Shown here: one piece after another, positions 1-11,740 of the stretch | Numbering within the stretch: position 1 is the stretch's first letter | Layout of the letters: the number at the start of each line of letters is the position of its first letter | Assembly (NCBI RefSeq): GCF_041146395.1 | Contig: NC_090986.1 | Span: forward strand, 44,304,001 to 44,368,000 | Length of the DNA stretch: 64,000 bases | Direction: 5' to 3' | From: Eulemur rufifrons | Taxonomy: Eukaryota; Chordata; Mammalia; Primates; Lemuridae | Position numbers and translations under genes: made by a program | Notes under the pieces: generated by a model | What the model saw: only the letters and a program-made list of their open reading frames with translations | The model's database searches: none | What the model was told of the DNA's origin: nothing

Positions 1-402
1 AGCCAACCTCTGCCCACATTAGGGACCACTTGACCCTCTAAACAGATAAGGTTCACCCCCAGGTCCTGGGACCACCCACCTTTACAGCAAGAAGCCCCAA
101 TTTGGTTGTTCAGCTGACTCAACTTCAAGTCAAACTCCTTGTCTGTTATATTTTAAAGCTGCACCCCTGGCTTTAGTAACTGAATGTTTGCTTTGTTCTT
201 AGCCATGTACCAAAGTTCTTGTCACCCAGCCTTACTCAAGAAAGCCTCTGTTTTCCCTGAGAAGGTGAGTACAGGTGAAAAAGGAAAAAAAAAGAAGGCC
301 TCTCTGTGCCTGGTGTTCTCCTTTACTAAGAGAGAGTAGATATTGCTTCCCTTGAGAAGCAGATTGATCTGTTCCCTGCTGACTTAACAAAGACCAAAAA
401 AA
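1..402. other. Unidentified leader sequence, possibly LTR-like
   Basis: No repeat family or gene is recognised with confidence. The stretch is less AT-rich than what follows and ends in an A-run at about 396-408, which is the left flank of the L1 insertion. It contains one exon-like segment, listed separately. An old retroviral LTR is possible but I could not match one. Confidence 0.3.
203..264 (+). other. Exon-like segment with strong splice-site matches
   Basis: A pyrimidine-rich tract ending TTGCTTTGTTCTTAG precedes this 62-base segment, with a branch-like TAGTAAC upstream. It is followed by a full-consensus donor, GAGAAG then GTGAGT. An ATG at its third base opens a frame that stays open for 20 codons to the donor. 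No partner exon or protein family is recognised. Chance, or a cryptic splice pair inside an old LTR, is quite possible. Confidence 0.2.
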
Positions 403-418
403 AAAAAATGCTATTTAC

Positions 419-1037
419 TGGAACACTCATACACTGCTAGTGGGACTGCAAACTAGTATAGCTTCTATGGAAAGTTGTATGGAGATACCTTAAAGAACTA
501 AATGTAGATCTACCATTTGATCCAGCAATCCCACTACTGTGTATTTACCCAAAGGAATAGAAGTCATTTTATCAAAAATACACCTGTACTTGACTGTTTA
601 TTGCAGCACAATTCACAATCACAAAGATATGGAAACAACCCGAGTGCCCATCAATACATGAGTGGATTAATAAAATGTGGTATATGTATAGCGTGGAGTT
701 CTACTCAGCCATAAAAAATGGGGAACTAATACCTCTTATATTTACCTGGATGGAACTGGAGATCATAATTCTAAGTGAAGTATCACAAGAATGGCAAAAC
801 AAGCACTGCATGTACTCACTATTAAATTAGAGTTAATCAATTAACACACACGTGCATATATGCAAATAACATTTATTGGAAATCAAACAGGTTGAGGGGA
901 GGTGGGGAAGGGTAAATTCACTTCTAACAGGTACAATGCACACTATCTAGGGGATGGGCACACTTATAACCTTGACAAAAGCAATTTATGTAACCAAAAT
1001 GTTTGTACTCCCATAATATTCTGAAATTTAAAAAAAG
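419..1037 (+). mobile_element. 5'-truncated L1, 3' end, with target-site duplication
   Basis: The left part is a decayed copy of the C-terminal end of L1 ORF2; its frames are broken. The right part is a 3' UTR with a G-rich tract near 896-912 and the terminus ending in an A-rich tail at about 1030-1037. The 16-base direct repeat AAAAAATGCTATTTAC lies at 403-418 and again at 1039-1054 (give or take one A), which fixes both ends. This is an ordinary target-primed insertion truncated to about 620 bases and cannot move by itself. Confidence 0.9.
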
Positions 1038-1054
1038 AAAAAAATGCTATTTAC

Positions 1055-1230
1055 CAAGTATTTAGTATGTGTGAGACAAGTGTTCAGCTCTTTGTTCTCT
1101 GATGTAGATGCCTCATTGTCCTCGTTTTGCACACAAGGAACACAAGGAAGGGAGTCCTAGAGAGTGAGAGTTGGCCACGTTGCCGAAGAGTTGGGCTTTA
1201 AACGCAGGAGTCCACTCCAGAACTCACCCT
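1055..1230 (-). mobile_element. MIR SINE
   Basis: The stretch follows the reverse complement of MIR: a diverged TATTTAGTATGTGTGAGACAAGTG start, then the CAAGGAAGGGAGTC and CAGGAGTCCACTCCAG parts that correspond to the middle and tRNA-derived end. It is strongly diverged, as expected for this old family. Confidence 0.6.
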
Positions 1231-1681
1231 CCCTGGATTTCCATGTTGCGCTCCTTCCAGGTTGTCTTTTTTACCTGCTCTGGCCATTTGCTGCTCATTT
1301 ACCTCTTGCTAGATTTGCACAGATGTCCACTTATGGCTGCTCTTCATTCTCTTTGGAAACCTTGCCCTCTGACGGCAGGGATTTCCCTGGGGGCCTATTC
1401 CCCTGAACTTTATATATCCCCAGTTTCTCCTTGAGACCGTCAGTTTATCTTCTAAAATATAGCATAATAAAGTAAATCTCAGAGCCTATAGGTCTACTTT
1501 TTGCCACCTTATGAACTAGGAAAGTCAGTCAGGTTTTTTATCTCAAAGGAGGGGTGATACTAAGTCATCAAGATGGAATAAAACTAATAAATCTAAGGTA
1601 AGATAGATAACATAAATCTAATAAAAGTGCCCACTGTGGTTCCTGGATATCATTGAATCTTAATCTCTGCTTATGTTCCAT

Positions 1682-1709
1682 TGTGTGTGTGTGTATTTTT
1701 TTTTTTTTT
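1682..1709. repeat. (TG)n followed by a T-tract
   Basis: About six TG units are followed by 14 T. Simple sequence, directly visible. Confidence 0.9.
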
Positions 1710-1813
1710 GACCCTCACTTGTTGCTTAAAAAATTGCATGTATATATTTGCAATAAATCTATCTGTAATGGAATTATCTTATGGATTACTACATACATGT
1801 GTATACATATGGG

Positions 1814-1839
1814 GTGTGTGTGTGTGTGTGTGTGTGTGT
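1814..1839. repeat. (GT)13 microsatellite
   Basis: Uninterrupted GT dinucleotides, likely polymorphic in length. Confidence 0.95.
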
Positions 1840-2644
1840 ACCTTAAGGGAATACATATTTTCTCAACATTCATAATGACTTTGGGGACAATTTTAAGAAT
1901 TTAAGAAGGCTTAAGAATCAAAGTGGTTCCAGGCAGCTTTCCCACTAGCATGCCAGCAAGATGCCAACATAGGGCACCAGCAACAATGACTCACCGCAGG
2001 GAAATTATTCTCAACACCAGGAGAGGAGGCACCTTTCCAAGAGGGTATTCAACCATTGGTGCCGGGTACCATTTGAAGCATGCCTCTGGATATTCCATGT
2101 GTACTCCTCATCTTAGAGAAAGCAGATATTTCTTCCATTGAGGGAGTTCATCAAAATCTGGATGAGAGGGGTACAATTTGAAAAGTCCCTGAGCTAGTCT
2201 GATACCCTCCACACCTCCCCCCACACACTCTAGTAGTGGGGTTCACCTTGGCCAGCTGAAAAATTATTGCATGGTCCCTTGCACAATATATGTATATGAA
2301 ACAGCCGTTGAAAATTTTTTCATTTATACATGATAATGATATCTACATGATAAATGAGCCTGCAAATTATGTCAGCCTAATGTTGAAAAGATTATACATG
2401 GTTCCTTTTTAAATTCATGTCTTCAATATCTTGGAGAATTGGGGAATATGATTATCTTGAATAGGTCTTCAGAATGCTAGATACACAAAGATGATGACGA
2501 GGGAAGAGGCAAGATGAATAAAGACTGTGGAAAGCCCAGCAGAAACCCCAAAGAAGGTATGTATGAAAGGATAGTCAATGTCAGGCTATGCTGGTCATTC
2601 AAAATGATCTCTCTCCTTTAACTGAAACCTGGGGGAAATGAAAG

Positions 2645-2895
2645 AAACTCATATTTCCTGGGCACCTCTTACATGCCAGACATTGTTAGATACTTTTCTT
2701 ACTTTATCTCTTTTACTCTCCATAAAAAGCCTACTCAGAAGGCATTACTAGTTCTGTTGTTCAAAGGAGAAAAGTAAGGTTCAGAGAGGTTGGGGAGCTT
2801 ACTTAGTCAAGCACGCACTCCCACAAAGGGGCAGTGCTGGAGTTCACCCACTGTGGTTCTCCCACTTTAAAAGTCCAAAGTCCTTGCTCAGTCTA
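2645..2895 (-). mobile_element. MIR SINE, nearly full length
   Basis: It reads as reverse-complement MIR: GGGCACCTCTTACATGCCAG at the start, then AAGTAAGGTTCAGAGAGGTT in the middle and a degenerate tRNA-related end near 2840-2895. Confidence 0.8.
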
Positions 2896-3655
2896 TGATG
2901 CCAAGCTCCCTTACTGGGAGGGCACTGCCTCCCTGGGAGTTGGGAAGGTAAGAGCCACAGCCTGTTCAGCTTGAGTGTGATCTCTGATCAGAGACACTCC
3001 AAAGATATGGCATGAAGGAAAAGTGCTTCACTTCAGACCTAGTTAGCTTTTATCTCCAAATTCATGATATACCCTGTAAGCAAATATATGCACAAGCATA
3101 AGCATAGCAACCATCTCTAGTTTGAGCTTTAAAATCCTTGGTTATCTTCTCTGCTGTCCCCTGGACATTTCCTGGGTGATTCAGCTGAGATCAGGTGATC
3201 ACAAACCTCCTGGCCTCCTCCTCCTTTTGATTTGCCTAAAAGGCCTCACCATAAACAATTCTGACCCTGTGCTCTAGAAGAAATGGCACCTGGCCAGCTG
3301 TCCACATTGGCATTGTTCCACAATACTTTACGCAAATGAAGGCCTTTCCCAAGTCTCTGTTCTCACTGTGTTGACCTTCTACAGATGGCATTGACATTTT
3401 CTTTTTACAGTTAGATATATGCAGAGTTACCTATAGGTTTTCTAATTCGTTATCTATTTCTAAAGACCACAGTGATTCCTTTTTGAAATTTTTTGAAATT
3501 CACTGACAAATGCTTCCTAAACAACATAACTATGAATTCTGTATTTACTTGTGAAAAGGTGAGAATACAATAATTGATAAATACATTACTTAAATGATTG
3601 GTATTAATAACCATGCCAGTGTGCATTACAAATAACTGAAATACGCTTGCATTAA
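2896..3655. other. Unrecognised sequence
   Basis: No repeat, frame or RNA gene is recognised. Composition is ordinary for the window. Confidence 0.5.
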
Positions 3656-4111
3656 TGTATTAGTTTTTTTCTGTTTTTCTCACAAATTATCACAAATAAT
3701 GGTTTAAAACAACACAAATTTATTATCTTGCAATTCTGGAGGTCAGAGGCTAAAATTAGGTTGGCAGGGCTATGCTCCTCCTGGGGACTCTTGGCGGGGG
3801 GGGGGGGGGGGGGGGGTAGAATTTGTTTCCTTCCTGGCCTTTTCTAGTTTCTAGAAGCTGCCAGCATCCCTTGGCTCATGGCCCTGCATCACTTTGTCCT
3901 CTGCTTCTGACACTGACCCTGCTGTCCCCCTCTCATGGGGACCCTTATGATTACAATGGACTCAACCAATAATCAAGTATAATTTCTTCATCTCAAGATC
4001 CTTACTTTAATCAAATTTGCAAAGTCCTTTTGACACATAAGGTAACATATTGACAGGTCCTGAGGGTTGGAATGTGGATGTCTTTGGGGAGATATCATTC
4101 CACCAAAAACA
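3656..4111 (-). mobile_element. Solo LTR, MaLR/ERVL-like
   Basis: On the minus strand it starts TG at 4111 and ends CA at 3656. It keeps the typical MaLR-type 3' region, seen here as TTTAAAACAACACAAATTTA then TTCTGGAGGTCAGAGG at 3700-3750, and the 5' region CTTTGGGGAGATATCATTCC near 4083-4102. No internal retroviral sequence flanks it, so it is a solo LTR. The exact subfamily is not assigned. It is interrupted by a G21 run. Confidence 0.75.
3796..3816 (+). repeat. G21 homopolymer
   Basis: Twenty-one consecutive G within the antisense LTR. Such runs form G-quadruplexes readily and are often mis-sized by sequencing. Confidence 0.9.
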
Positions 4112-7100
4112 AGCAGGGAGAAGAAAAAAGTTTGGAGCATTAAATTAGTATAAAGATGGTTAAAGAAAGAAGTCAAAAGGTAAGGCTCCCCTAACAACCA
4201 ACAAAGGTATCATCATAGGGCAGAGGTAGACAGGCATTATTGATAAAACAGGGATTGGAAGATAGTCGATTAGATTGTGCTTGCTCAAGTTCAATCAGAT
4301 AGACTAATTAAAGCTCCCATCATGTGCTGCTTTGATAAATTTGGTGGCAGATATTGAACTTGAAATGTCTGAATTGTTGCTCATGTATCATTATTGTAAG
4401 CTAAAATAATATGTATACACATGTATCACACTCACCTATATATACATGTATACACATAATTATCCATACACATATAAACATATAGAATTAGTCTGTTTAT
4501 GGATATACATGTATATACTATATGACTTAGGAATGATGGAAATAGAAATAAAACTCTGAAGACTTTCTACATCGTCTCCATTAAAAGAATATAATCTTTC
4601 GATGAAAACACTATCTCATATTGTATTTGAAAAAATAAAGGAGCTGCAGTATTAGAAGTGTTCCAGCCTAGCCCATCTACCTGCAGGTCTCACATAGTCA
4701 CTGCACATGATTTACTTGCAGATTGTTTACGGAGTGCACATGTATCCTAGTGGACAACACAATGTCACCAGAAACACTGAGCAGTTACAAATGTTTCAGT
4801 GGCCCAGTATTTGTTATTAAAGTCAATGGACATATATACAGGAAAACTTTCAGTTCATATTTATGGGTATGACTAATAAGGGGGAAAAAAGGAAAAATAA
4901 GTGTGCCATTTTTTAAAGAATATGGCATATAAATACCTGAAACAAGGATTTCATAACAAAAGGGCAAGCTAACCTTACTAAATGCTGATTACTCAGTATA
5001 TAATAGAAAAGGAAATAAAGCGTTTTTATAAAATGTATCAAATCCTAAGAGTGCTGTTAAACTCATTAAAGAAAAAATGAAGTTAGAGAAACTGGTCTTA
5101 TTTTTTTTCACTCCCAGTAGAGTTCATTTCTACTTCAACAACTAAGCCAAGGTCACATTTAACTCACTTCAATTTCACCCAGTGCACAAGCTAATGTCAA
5201 TAGTACAGCTGCCATGCAGAGCTAAAGACTGATGGTTAGACAAAGCCATTTACACAAGGCTGGGTCTTTCATCTTCTCTCAGCCAGTGACATAAGAAAGC
5301 ACTGAGGTTATTCTCAACTAGAGACGAAAACTGGCGTATTAGAAAGAATGTTATTCTCCTTAGCTGTCACACAAAGGATCTGAAGAAATGTAGAAATGTT
5401 TTTTTTTTTTTTCCTTCCCCCCTCCCTCTGGTCATCTGGGGAGATCACAAAGTGACTCTAATAGCCTTCACTCTGAAATTTTCACATGGTTTAAGTGATT
5501 GCCAAGTCTGATATTTTCCATTTACACTTCATTGCCATCAGAAAAAGAAAAAAAAATCAATATACCTACCTACTCAAGTGTGTCACAGGATGAGCTTATA
5601 AAAGAAGACATCAGTCTTTTTAGGGCATGAAAAATATACTTATTCAAATATATCTTATTTAAAATGACATAAATTGCAGTGGTTAGTCAAGATTCGATTT
5701 CCTCTAAAATATAAGATTTAAAATATTCCTTGACTTGCCAGGAATCGGAATCCTTCAAATTGTTGATATATACAGATGTACTTGTTTTCTGATGTAAGTC
5801 ATTCTGACTGTATTTTATTTTAGTGCATTAGTGACTGCATTTATTAATTTCACGGGAACTAAAGCATCTCATTTTATGAAAGTGCACAAGGTAGTAGTTT
5901 TTTTTTTTTTTTTCTTCTTAGGAAATAATTCTATTTTGAACCTTACTTTTCTATTGTATGGCTTCTTGCACTTTTAGCTTTATGTCTTAGGAAAAAATGA
6001 GGATGTTTCTTTATATTATTCCAGTAATATTGTACATTAAGATTCTATTCTGTCTTAACTTGTTTTAACTATTAAACTTCTTTATGCAGAAAATGTGTAA
6101 TGAGTTCGGTGTAACATTTCAAGTGCTTTTGTTAAAATCAGAGGTAATTTTAACTGTCAAAGGAACATCCATGTCAGATTGGTCTTTCAATTAAAAGAAG
6201 TCTCATGTCAAGTTTGAGTGCAATGACTGTGTGTTATATATATGCTCTATGTTGCGGATGTTTAGAAATCTTCCATCTTGGGAGCTCCTCGTCTGAAATA
6301 TAGTGCAAAAGGGGGACTATTGGTGGCTGTGTCCTAGATTTCCTGAGTTAATCACTATTTGAGTGTCGTTCTCCCAGACACCTCGCTGTATGTGTATAGC
6401 ATCATTGTAGCAGGAAACTGAGAGGACAAATACAATGCTTTCAAGTTTAGACATACTATTGAAATGTCACCTGTCAAGAAGTTCTGGAACAGTGATAGAA
6501 TCTTCACCATCTTACTGTTATAGCACCAACTGGGAGGTTTTTATATTTGTTTATCTGTGCTTCCCAGCCTCTACCATCAAGATGAGGATGGTAAGCCAAC
6601 CAAAAATAAATAAAGAAAGAAAGAAATACATAAAGAACAAGAAGAAGAAGGAGTAGGAGAATGAGAAGGCTAAATTCTGTGTCTGGGGTCACTCCTGGAC
6701 TCAGTTCCCCATGCAGCAACGCAACACACTAACAATTTGAGTTACTGGGCCGTCCCCCACAGTTACAAGTATTTCAAGGTCAATTTATCAATTTAACAGC
6801 TTCATCTTCTTAATCACTAAACTTCTGTCTCTTTGAGCTTGTGCTGAAAGACTGTGGCTGCTAATTAAAATGGAGCTTTACTAGCAAGTACACAAATTAG
6901 ATCCTGTCAGTAAGTTTATTCTAACTATTGGTCATTTCTAAATGCCTTTTTAATCCCCTAATTTTTACATTAAAATTCAAAAGCCTAACAATCTTAATCA
7001 CCCCTACATCAAATTCATCATTAAGAACAGGAAGCCAGATGGTATAATTTTGATTTACCGGACTTCAGCGTGAATTAATGTACTGAGTGCCGATAATGAA

Positions 7101-10100
7101 TACATCAAACCTGATATTGCAGAAACCTATGAATCTGGCATGTTAAATTAATAACACACTCTGCACAATGAAAGCATGTAAGCTCATATAAAACTGAGGA
7201 GTAATGGGCCCTTTTATTTTAAATGGTCTTTATTAGCCTTCCGTTTTGACTCTTAAGCAAAAGATGAGCATTTTGTTTAGTAGTATACTTATCCATTGCA
7301 CAACTATTTTTCACCATTGCAATGCAACATGAACAAAATCAGGGTGATTGATAACAAAACTAGTACTGAAAAATTTGCTTGAAGATTGCTCAGAATAGCC
7401 GCCAGCTCTGCATTTATTTGGGAAATGTACATATTAGAAAGAGTTGGGAAATGTCTGTAAAGCATTATGTACTATAAAATATTATGTTACTGTTTTCTTA
7501 TGCTGGACAAATTTTTCATAATTTGTCTGAAAACCACTTTTGTGTATTAAACTTTTTTTTAGAGCAGGCATATGCTATTTTATCCCTTACTGTTTCATTA
7601 CCCCTAACAGTATACTGTTTTATATCCAGAAATTAAATAGAATCCATATCCAGTTCTGCAGGTCACGTGTGCAGAAGGATGTGTAAATGGGCCATCACAA
7701 AGAGTTGCTCACTTTACAGAAATATTGACATCTGAAGTGAGCAGAAGCTGCTTATATTTTGTGATAATGCTCATTAATGTCTCTGCTAATTTATTTACAT
7801 ATCTTCATTAAATATATTGTTATTTTTGTTGACTTGTAGAGAAGTTCAATTTTTATTAAGGATTAACAGGATTAGAAATAAAACATATTCATCCATTCAG
7901 TGAGAAAAAAAATCTGTGGAGTAAATTAAAACCCAAAATATACATATTTTTCCGCAACCTAGAGTTTGTATAAAATAGTGTCATCTAGTAGAGCAAGAAA
8001 TATGTATTATTTCCATCTGAATATTCCAAACCATAGAATTCATTAAATCAAATCGTGACTTCTCTGTCAGGATGCTTGAGTGTTTTTCTTTCACATGAGC
8101 AGCAGGATTACAAATCGGCTGTCCGAAAGGAGCCTGGAAATGGCCCCGTGTAATATACTTTGTAAATGAAGTCTTTTAAATGCTTGAAGTGGTTTTGCCT
8201 CATATTCCTAATACATATCAATAGGCAGTGTAGAGACCCAGAAACATGGAGGGGACAATCTTTGCTTTTGACTCCACATTATCTATAATGGTATTTGAAG
8301 AAGGTGAAAATGCCTATTTTATTTTTAAAGTGGTGATAGGTGACCAAACACGGCAGGTTAACAACATAAGCTGCTTCTCAGTTGCACGGACCTTCGTTTT
8401 TCACTGCTCTGAAGGTGTGCCAAATATTTCAGCAGCCTGACTCTGAAATGAAGGCAGTGCCACAAATAGGATAATGTTCAAAAAAATGGTACAAACCTTA
8501 CACTAAGTGCTATTTTCTAGATAACATTGCTCATTGGTTCAATCTATACTCACACTTGTAAGACAGTATAGAGCATAATTTGTATCTCTTAGAGATACAG
8601 TGCTCAGATTTATTACAGAAAAGGAAAGGCATGTATTAGGGTTTTATCTTAAGGGTAGGGAAAATAAAAGCACTTTTTGGGCTCCTGGTATTTATTTTTG
8701 TGACTTAGCCTTCAAAAATTGTGCGTTTTAATAAAGATTAGGCTTTTAAGAAGTACACCTTTAAACCTTACATCAATTTGAATGGAATAAGTCGGTTATT
8801 TCTGGCTGAAAATTTTTCTTACTCTTAAATCTCTTTAACTGAAGCTCATTTGACAAACCTATTATAAAATGAATAAATGCAGCACTGTGTGATTTGTCCA
8901 CTGTCAACATGTTAACACACTTTATTTGAAGCTAGATTGATGGAGGGTGGCTGAAGGAGTTTACCCTCCTGAGTTAAAGAATAGAAAACCCTTTTTTCTT
9001 AGTTTTTTTTTCTTTTTTTTTCTTAGAAGTTCACAAGAGTAGATATACAATTATCCTCGACTTGCTGATGCAAAGGAACAGAGCATTTAGTTTCTTGTCA
9101 CTGTCTCTGAAATTCCTAAAGGTACAATTAGCATTTCATTTGACATAATGTTGAAAGGTTCATAGATTGATCTTCCCTAAAATGCAGCAAGAATTTTTTG
9201 AAATGCAAATTTTGACATTTATTAACTTTTATTCCAGATCTGTTTATAGACTGTAAAACTGTGCATACATTTAACTCGAAGAAGCTAAAAGGACAATGTT
9301 TAGGTGGATACTCTGTGTTATAATAAAAGTCTATTTTATTGTTTCAACAATGAAATTTTTATTATCAGAGATTTATGATATCAGCACAGCAGTTTTTACT
9401 GCATGATTCACAGTGTTTTTATAGATGTATATTCAACAAAACAAGGAGAGAAATTGTACTGCAGTACTCTCTCTCAGGAGTGCATTTCCCCATTGAAATA
9501 ATGTCAGCAGTTTTCCACCTTCAAAGCCCTATGTTTTCAAATCAATTAACAATTCTAATTGTGCAGGAACAGTTGTTCACTTAGCTTGGCAAATGGGACA
9601 GGAAACATTATTTCCTTTCTTTGCCTAAAATGAAGACTTTAATCTTCTGAACCATATTTAACATAGAAAAAACACACAACTGAAAAGTTAGACAGTTTGA
9701 AACTCAGTTTGCCGGCGCCTTCAGCCTTTCTGCGTGGCCTACATTACATTTTTCCTGTCTTCCTCAAACCTCGCTGGAAGCCCGGAGTAATAACAGTTTT
9801 ACATCTCGGTGTGGACAAACTCATCTTCAGATCCGTTTAGACTTTCCTTTAATCAGATATTTATCTAGCCAGGCAGTTGTAAGAGTTATTACTTTTCTGA
9901 GGTAGCAGACCAGACATTGGTTCTGACCCGACTCGCGACACTCGAATGCAGATCTGTATCGGCAAGTTAGAAACAGCTGACATGGCAGCGTGTGGAAGCC
10001 AGGTCTGCTGTTTCACTTACGGTCCTAATGTCATTCCCACTTAAAAAAAATTTTATTGGGATTAAAGTGCAGCTTGTAAGATATTGAACAATGTGGTTCA

Positions 10101-11404
10101 TAAAACAAGGAACACATGCAATCTTATGAGACATTATTAAATATGTGCAGTTTAACCTTTTCTTTTTTACAAATGTATATTTGAGTTATAGCTCATAATG
10201 TCTGTCCATATTTATAAAATACATAAATGCTATGATTAGAGGAGATCTTTAATACTTTAGCATCAGGGAAAAATATGTGCTTTATTATGTTTTCAATAGC
10301 TTCTGAGATTATTCAAATATATACTTTTAGGAAGATGGCTAAAGATGGCTTGCATACTAGAATGATTAAAAGTCTCCAACAAAATAAAGACTTCTTGGTT
10401 CACTTCCACAGAAATTTTAATTTGCTGTACCCTCTTGGATGAGTCTCAGTGTGAATGACCTATGGTTCATTACTCCATTTGAATCTTACTGGTTTCCAAG
10501 TACACAGATTCTATTTTTATCTAGTGAGGATCCTAAAATGTCTTGATCGTGCTTGCTTAAACATTATGCCATTGCAAGTAAACATTTAGGTTATTCAGTG
10601 CCCCCAAATAAAAATTAAAATATACTCTTTGTATTCTCAGAAAGATCAAATTTGCAGGAAAATCGTGCATAAACCAGGCCACCTGTGCGTAGACTTTGTT
10701 CTCTCAATGGAACTGCTGCAGGTGATTGAAAAGTAGAGATGCATTCCCTGGCTGATCTGGTTTAACAGAGAAGTGCAAAATCACATTTTGGTCAGGTGGA
10801 TTTCAAATGCTGAATGTAGTTCAAGATCGTCAGTAAAATTCTCTTGGGCCAAGGAGTAGTAGCGAATTCCAAGACAGTGAAATAGATAATATAGGACATC
10901 TCCATGCATGTTTTCTCTTAAACAACAAAAATAAGTAACAGGGAAAGAAATTCCATGCAGATGTATTACATTCTCATTGTGGTGTAAATGAAAGGAACTT
11001 GGTCTTTTAAGTATACTCATACATTTGAAAGAAAATATTTTTTGTGTAGTCATATACTTATATAATGTGGTCATAGCGCCACAACTTTAAAAATCTTATT
11101 CAAATGCCATCTCATGATGGAAGATTTCTCTTATCTCTGCCAAGTGAGAAATGAATGGTATCTCCTTCTATTTGTATTCGTATAGCACTTTTAAAAAATC
11201 ACCCTAATTGTATTTATCATTTTGACTTCAAATTAAAACTGTTTGTGTATTATATACCAGATTCTACTGTGAGCCTTTTGAAGGGGTCAGGCTATTTTGT
11301 ACAACTATGTGCCCTTCATTGCACCAGGTATTGTGAACAGAGTGTGCTGCACAATAAAGCGCTAAATGACTGAGTGCAGCAGCAGATAGCAATACAGAGC
11401 TAAT
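4112..11404. other. Repeat-poor unique block, about 7.3 kb
   Basis: Apart from T-tracts (5399-5412, 5898-5914, 9001-9025) and a purine-rich run (6601-6662), I recognise no transposon in this stretch. It is AT-rich, has no convincing coding frame, and the short frames at 8246-8440, 9375-9584 and 10781-11074 look like chance. Long repeat-free non-coding DNA in a primate genome often holds conserved regulatory elements; here that is inference only. Confidence 0.5.
9712..10021. other. CpG-enriched patch in AT-rich DNA
   Basis: I count 14 CpG in about 310 bases, including four within CCGACTCGCGACACTCGA (9928-9945) and GCCGGCGCC at the left edge. The flanks have very few. It is too weak for a classical CpG island. 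It could be a small regulatory element kept unmethylated in the germline. Confidence 0.4.
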
Positions 11405-11640
11405 GCATAGCAGGGTTTCTCAGCCTCAGCACTATTGACATTTGAGGCCCGATGATTCTTTGTTGTGGGGGCTGTTTAGTGCAGTATAGGATTTTAGTGG
11501 CACCCTGGGCCCCTGCCCACTAGATGCCAGTAGCACTCTTAGTCCAAATTGTGACAATCAAAAAAGACTCCAAACATTGTAAAATGTTCCCTGGGGAGGC
11601 AAAAATCCTCACTCCCTCCTTCCCACATTGAGAGTCACTG
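11405..11640 (-). mobile_element. MER20 (hAT-Charlie non-autonomous DNA element)
   Basis: The sequence follows reverse-complement MER20: GTTTCTCAGCCTCAGCACTA at the left, TTTGTTGTGGGGGCTGT at 11459-11475, CCCACTAGATGCCAGTAGCA at 11516-11535 and GTGACAATCAAAAA further on. It is close to full length. MER20 copies are known to have been reused as enhancers in placental mammals, but nothing here shows that. Confidence 0.85.
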
Positions 11641-11668
11641 ATATATGTGTGTATGTATATATATATAT

Positions 11669-11699
<31 letters not shown>

Positions 11700-11740
11700 T
11701 ATATACACACACACATACATACATATACATATGCACATAC
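11641..11740. repeat. Compound TA/CA/CATA microsatellite
   Basis: About 100 bases of TATG, TA, CA and CATA units that start exactly where MER20 ends. Apparent frames on both strands here are tyrosine, threonine, histidine and valine repeats encoded by the microsatellite, not genes. Confidence 0.95.

Larger units (their letters stand above)
1231..2640. other. Unrecognised AT-rich sequence with two TG microsatellites
   Basis: Overlapping short frames at 1164-1434 and 1653-1904 have no family resemblance and run through MIR or microsatellite sequence, so I do not call genes. Apart from the simple repeats listed next, nothing is recognised. Confidence 0.5.

Noticed and set aside
4385..4520. Cluster of ATGTATAC/TATACATG motifs as possible binding sites
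   Set aside because: Explained by AT-rich low-complexity sequence; no spacing pattern.
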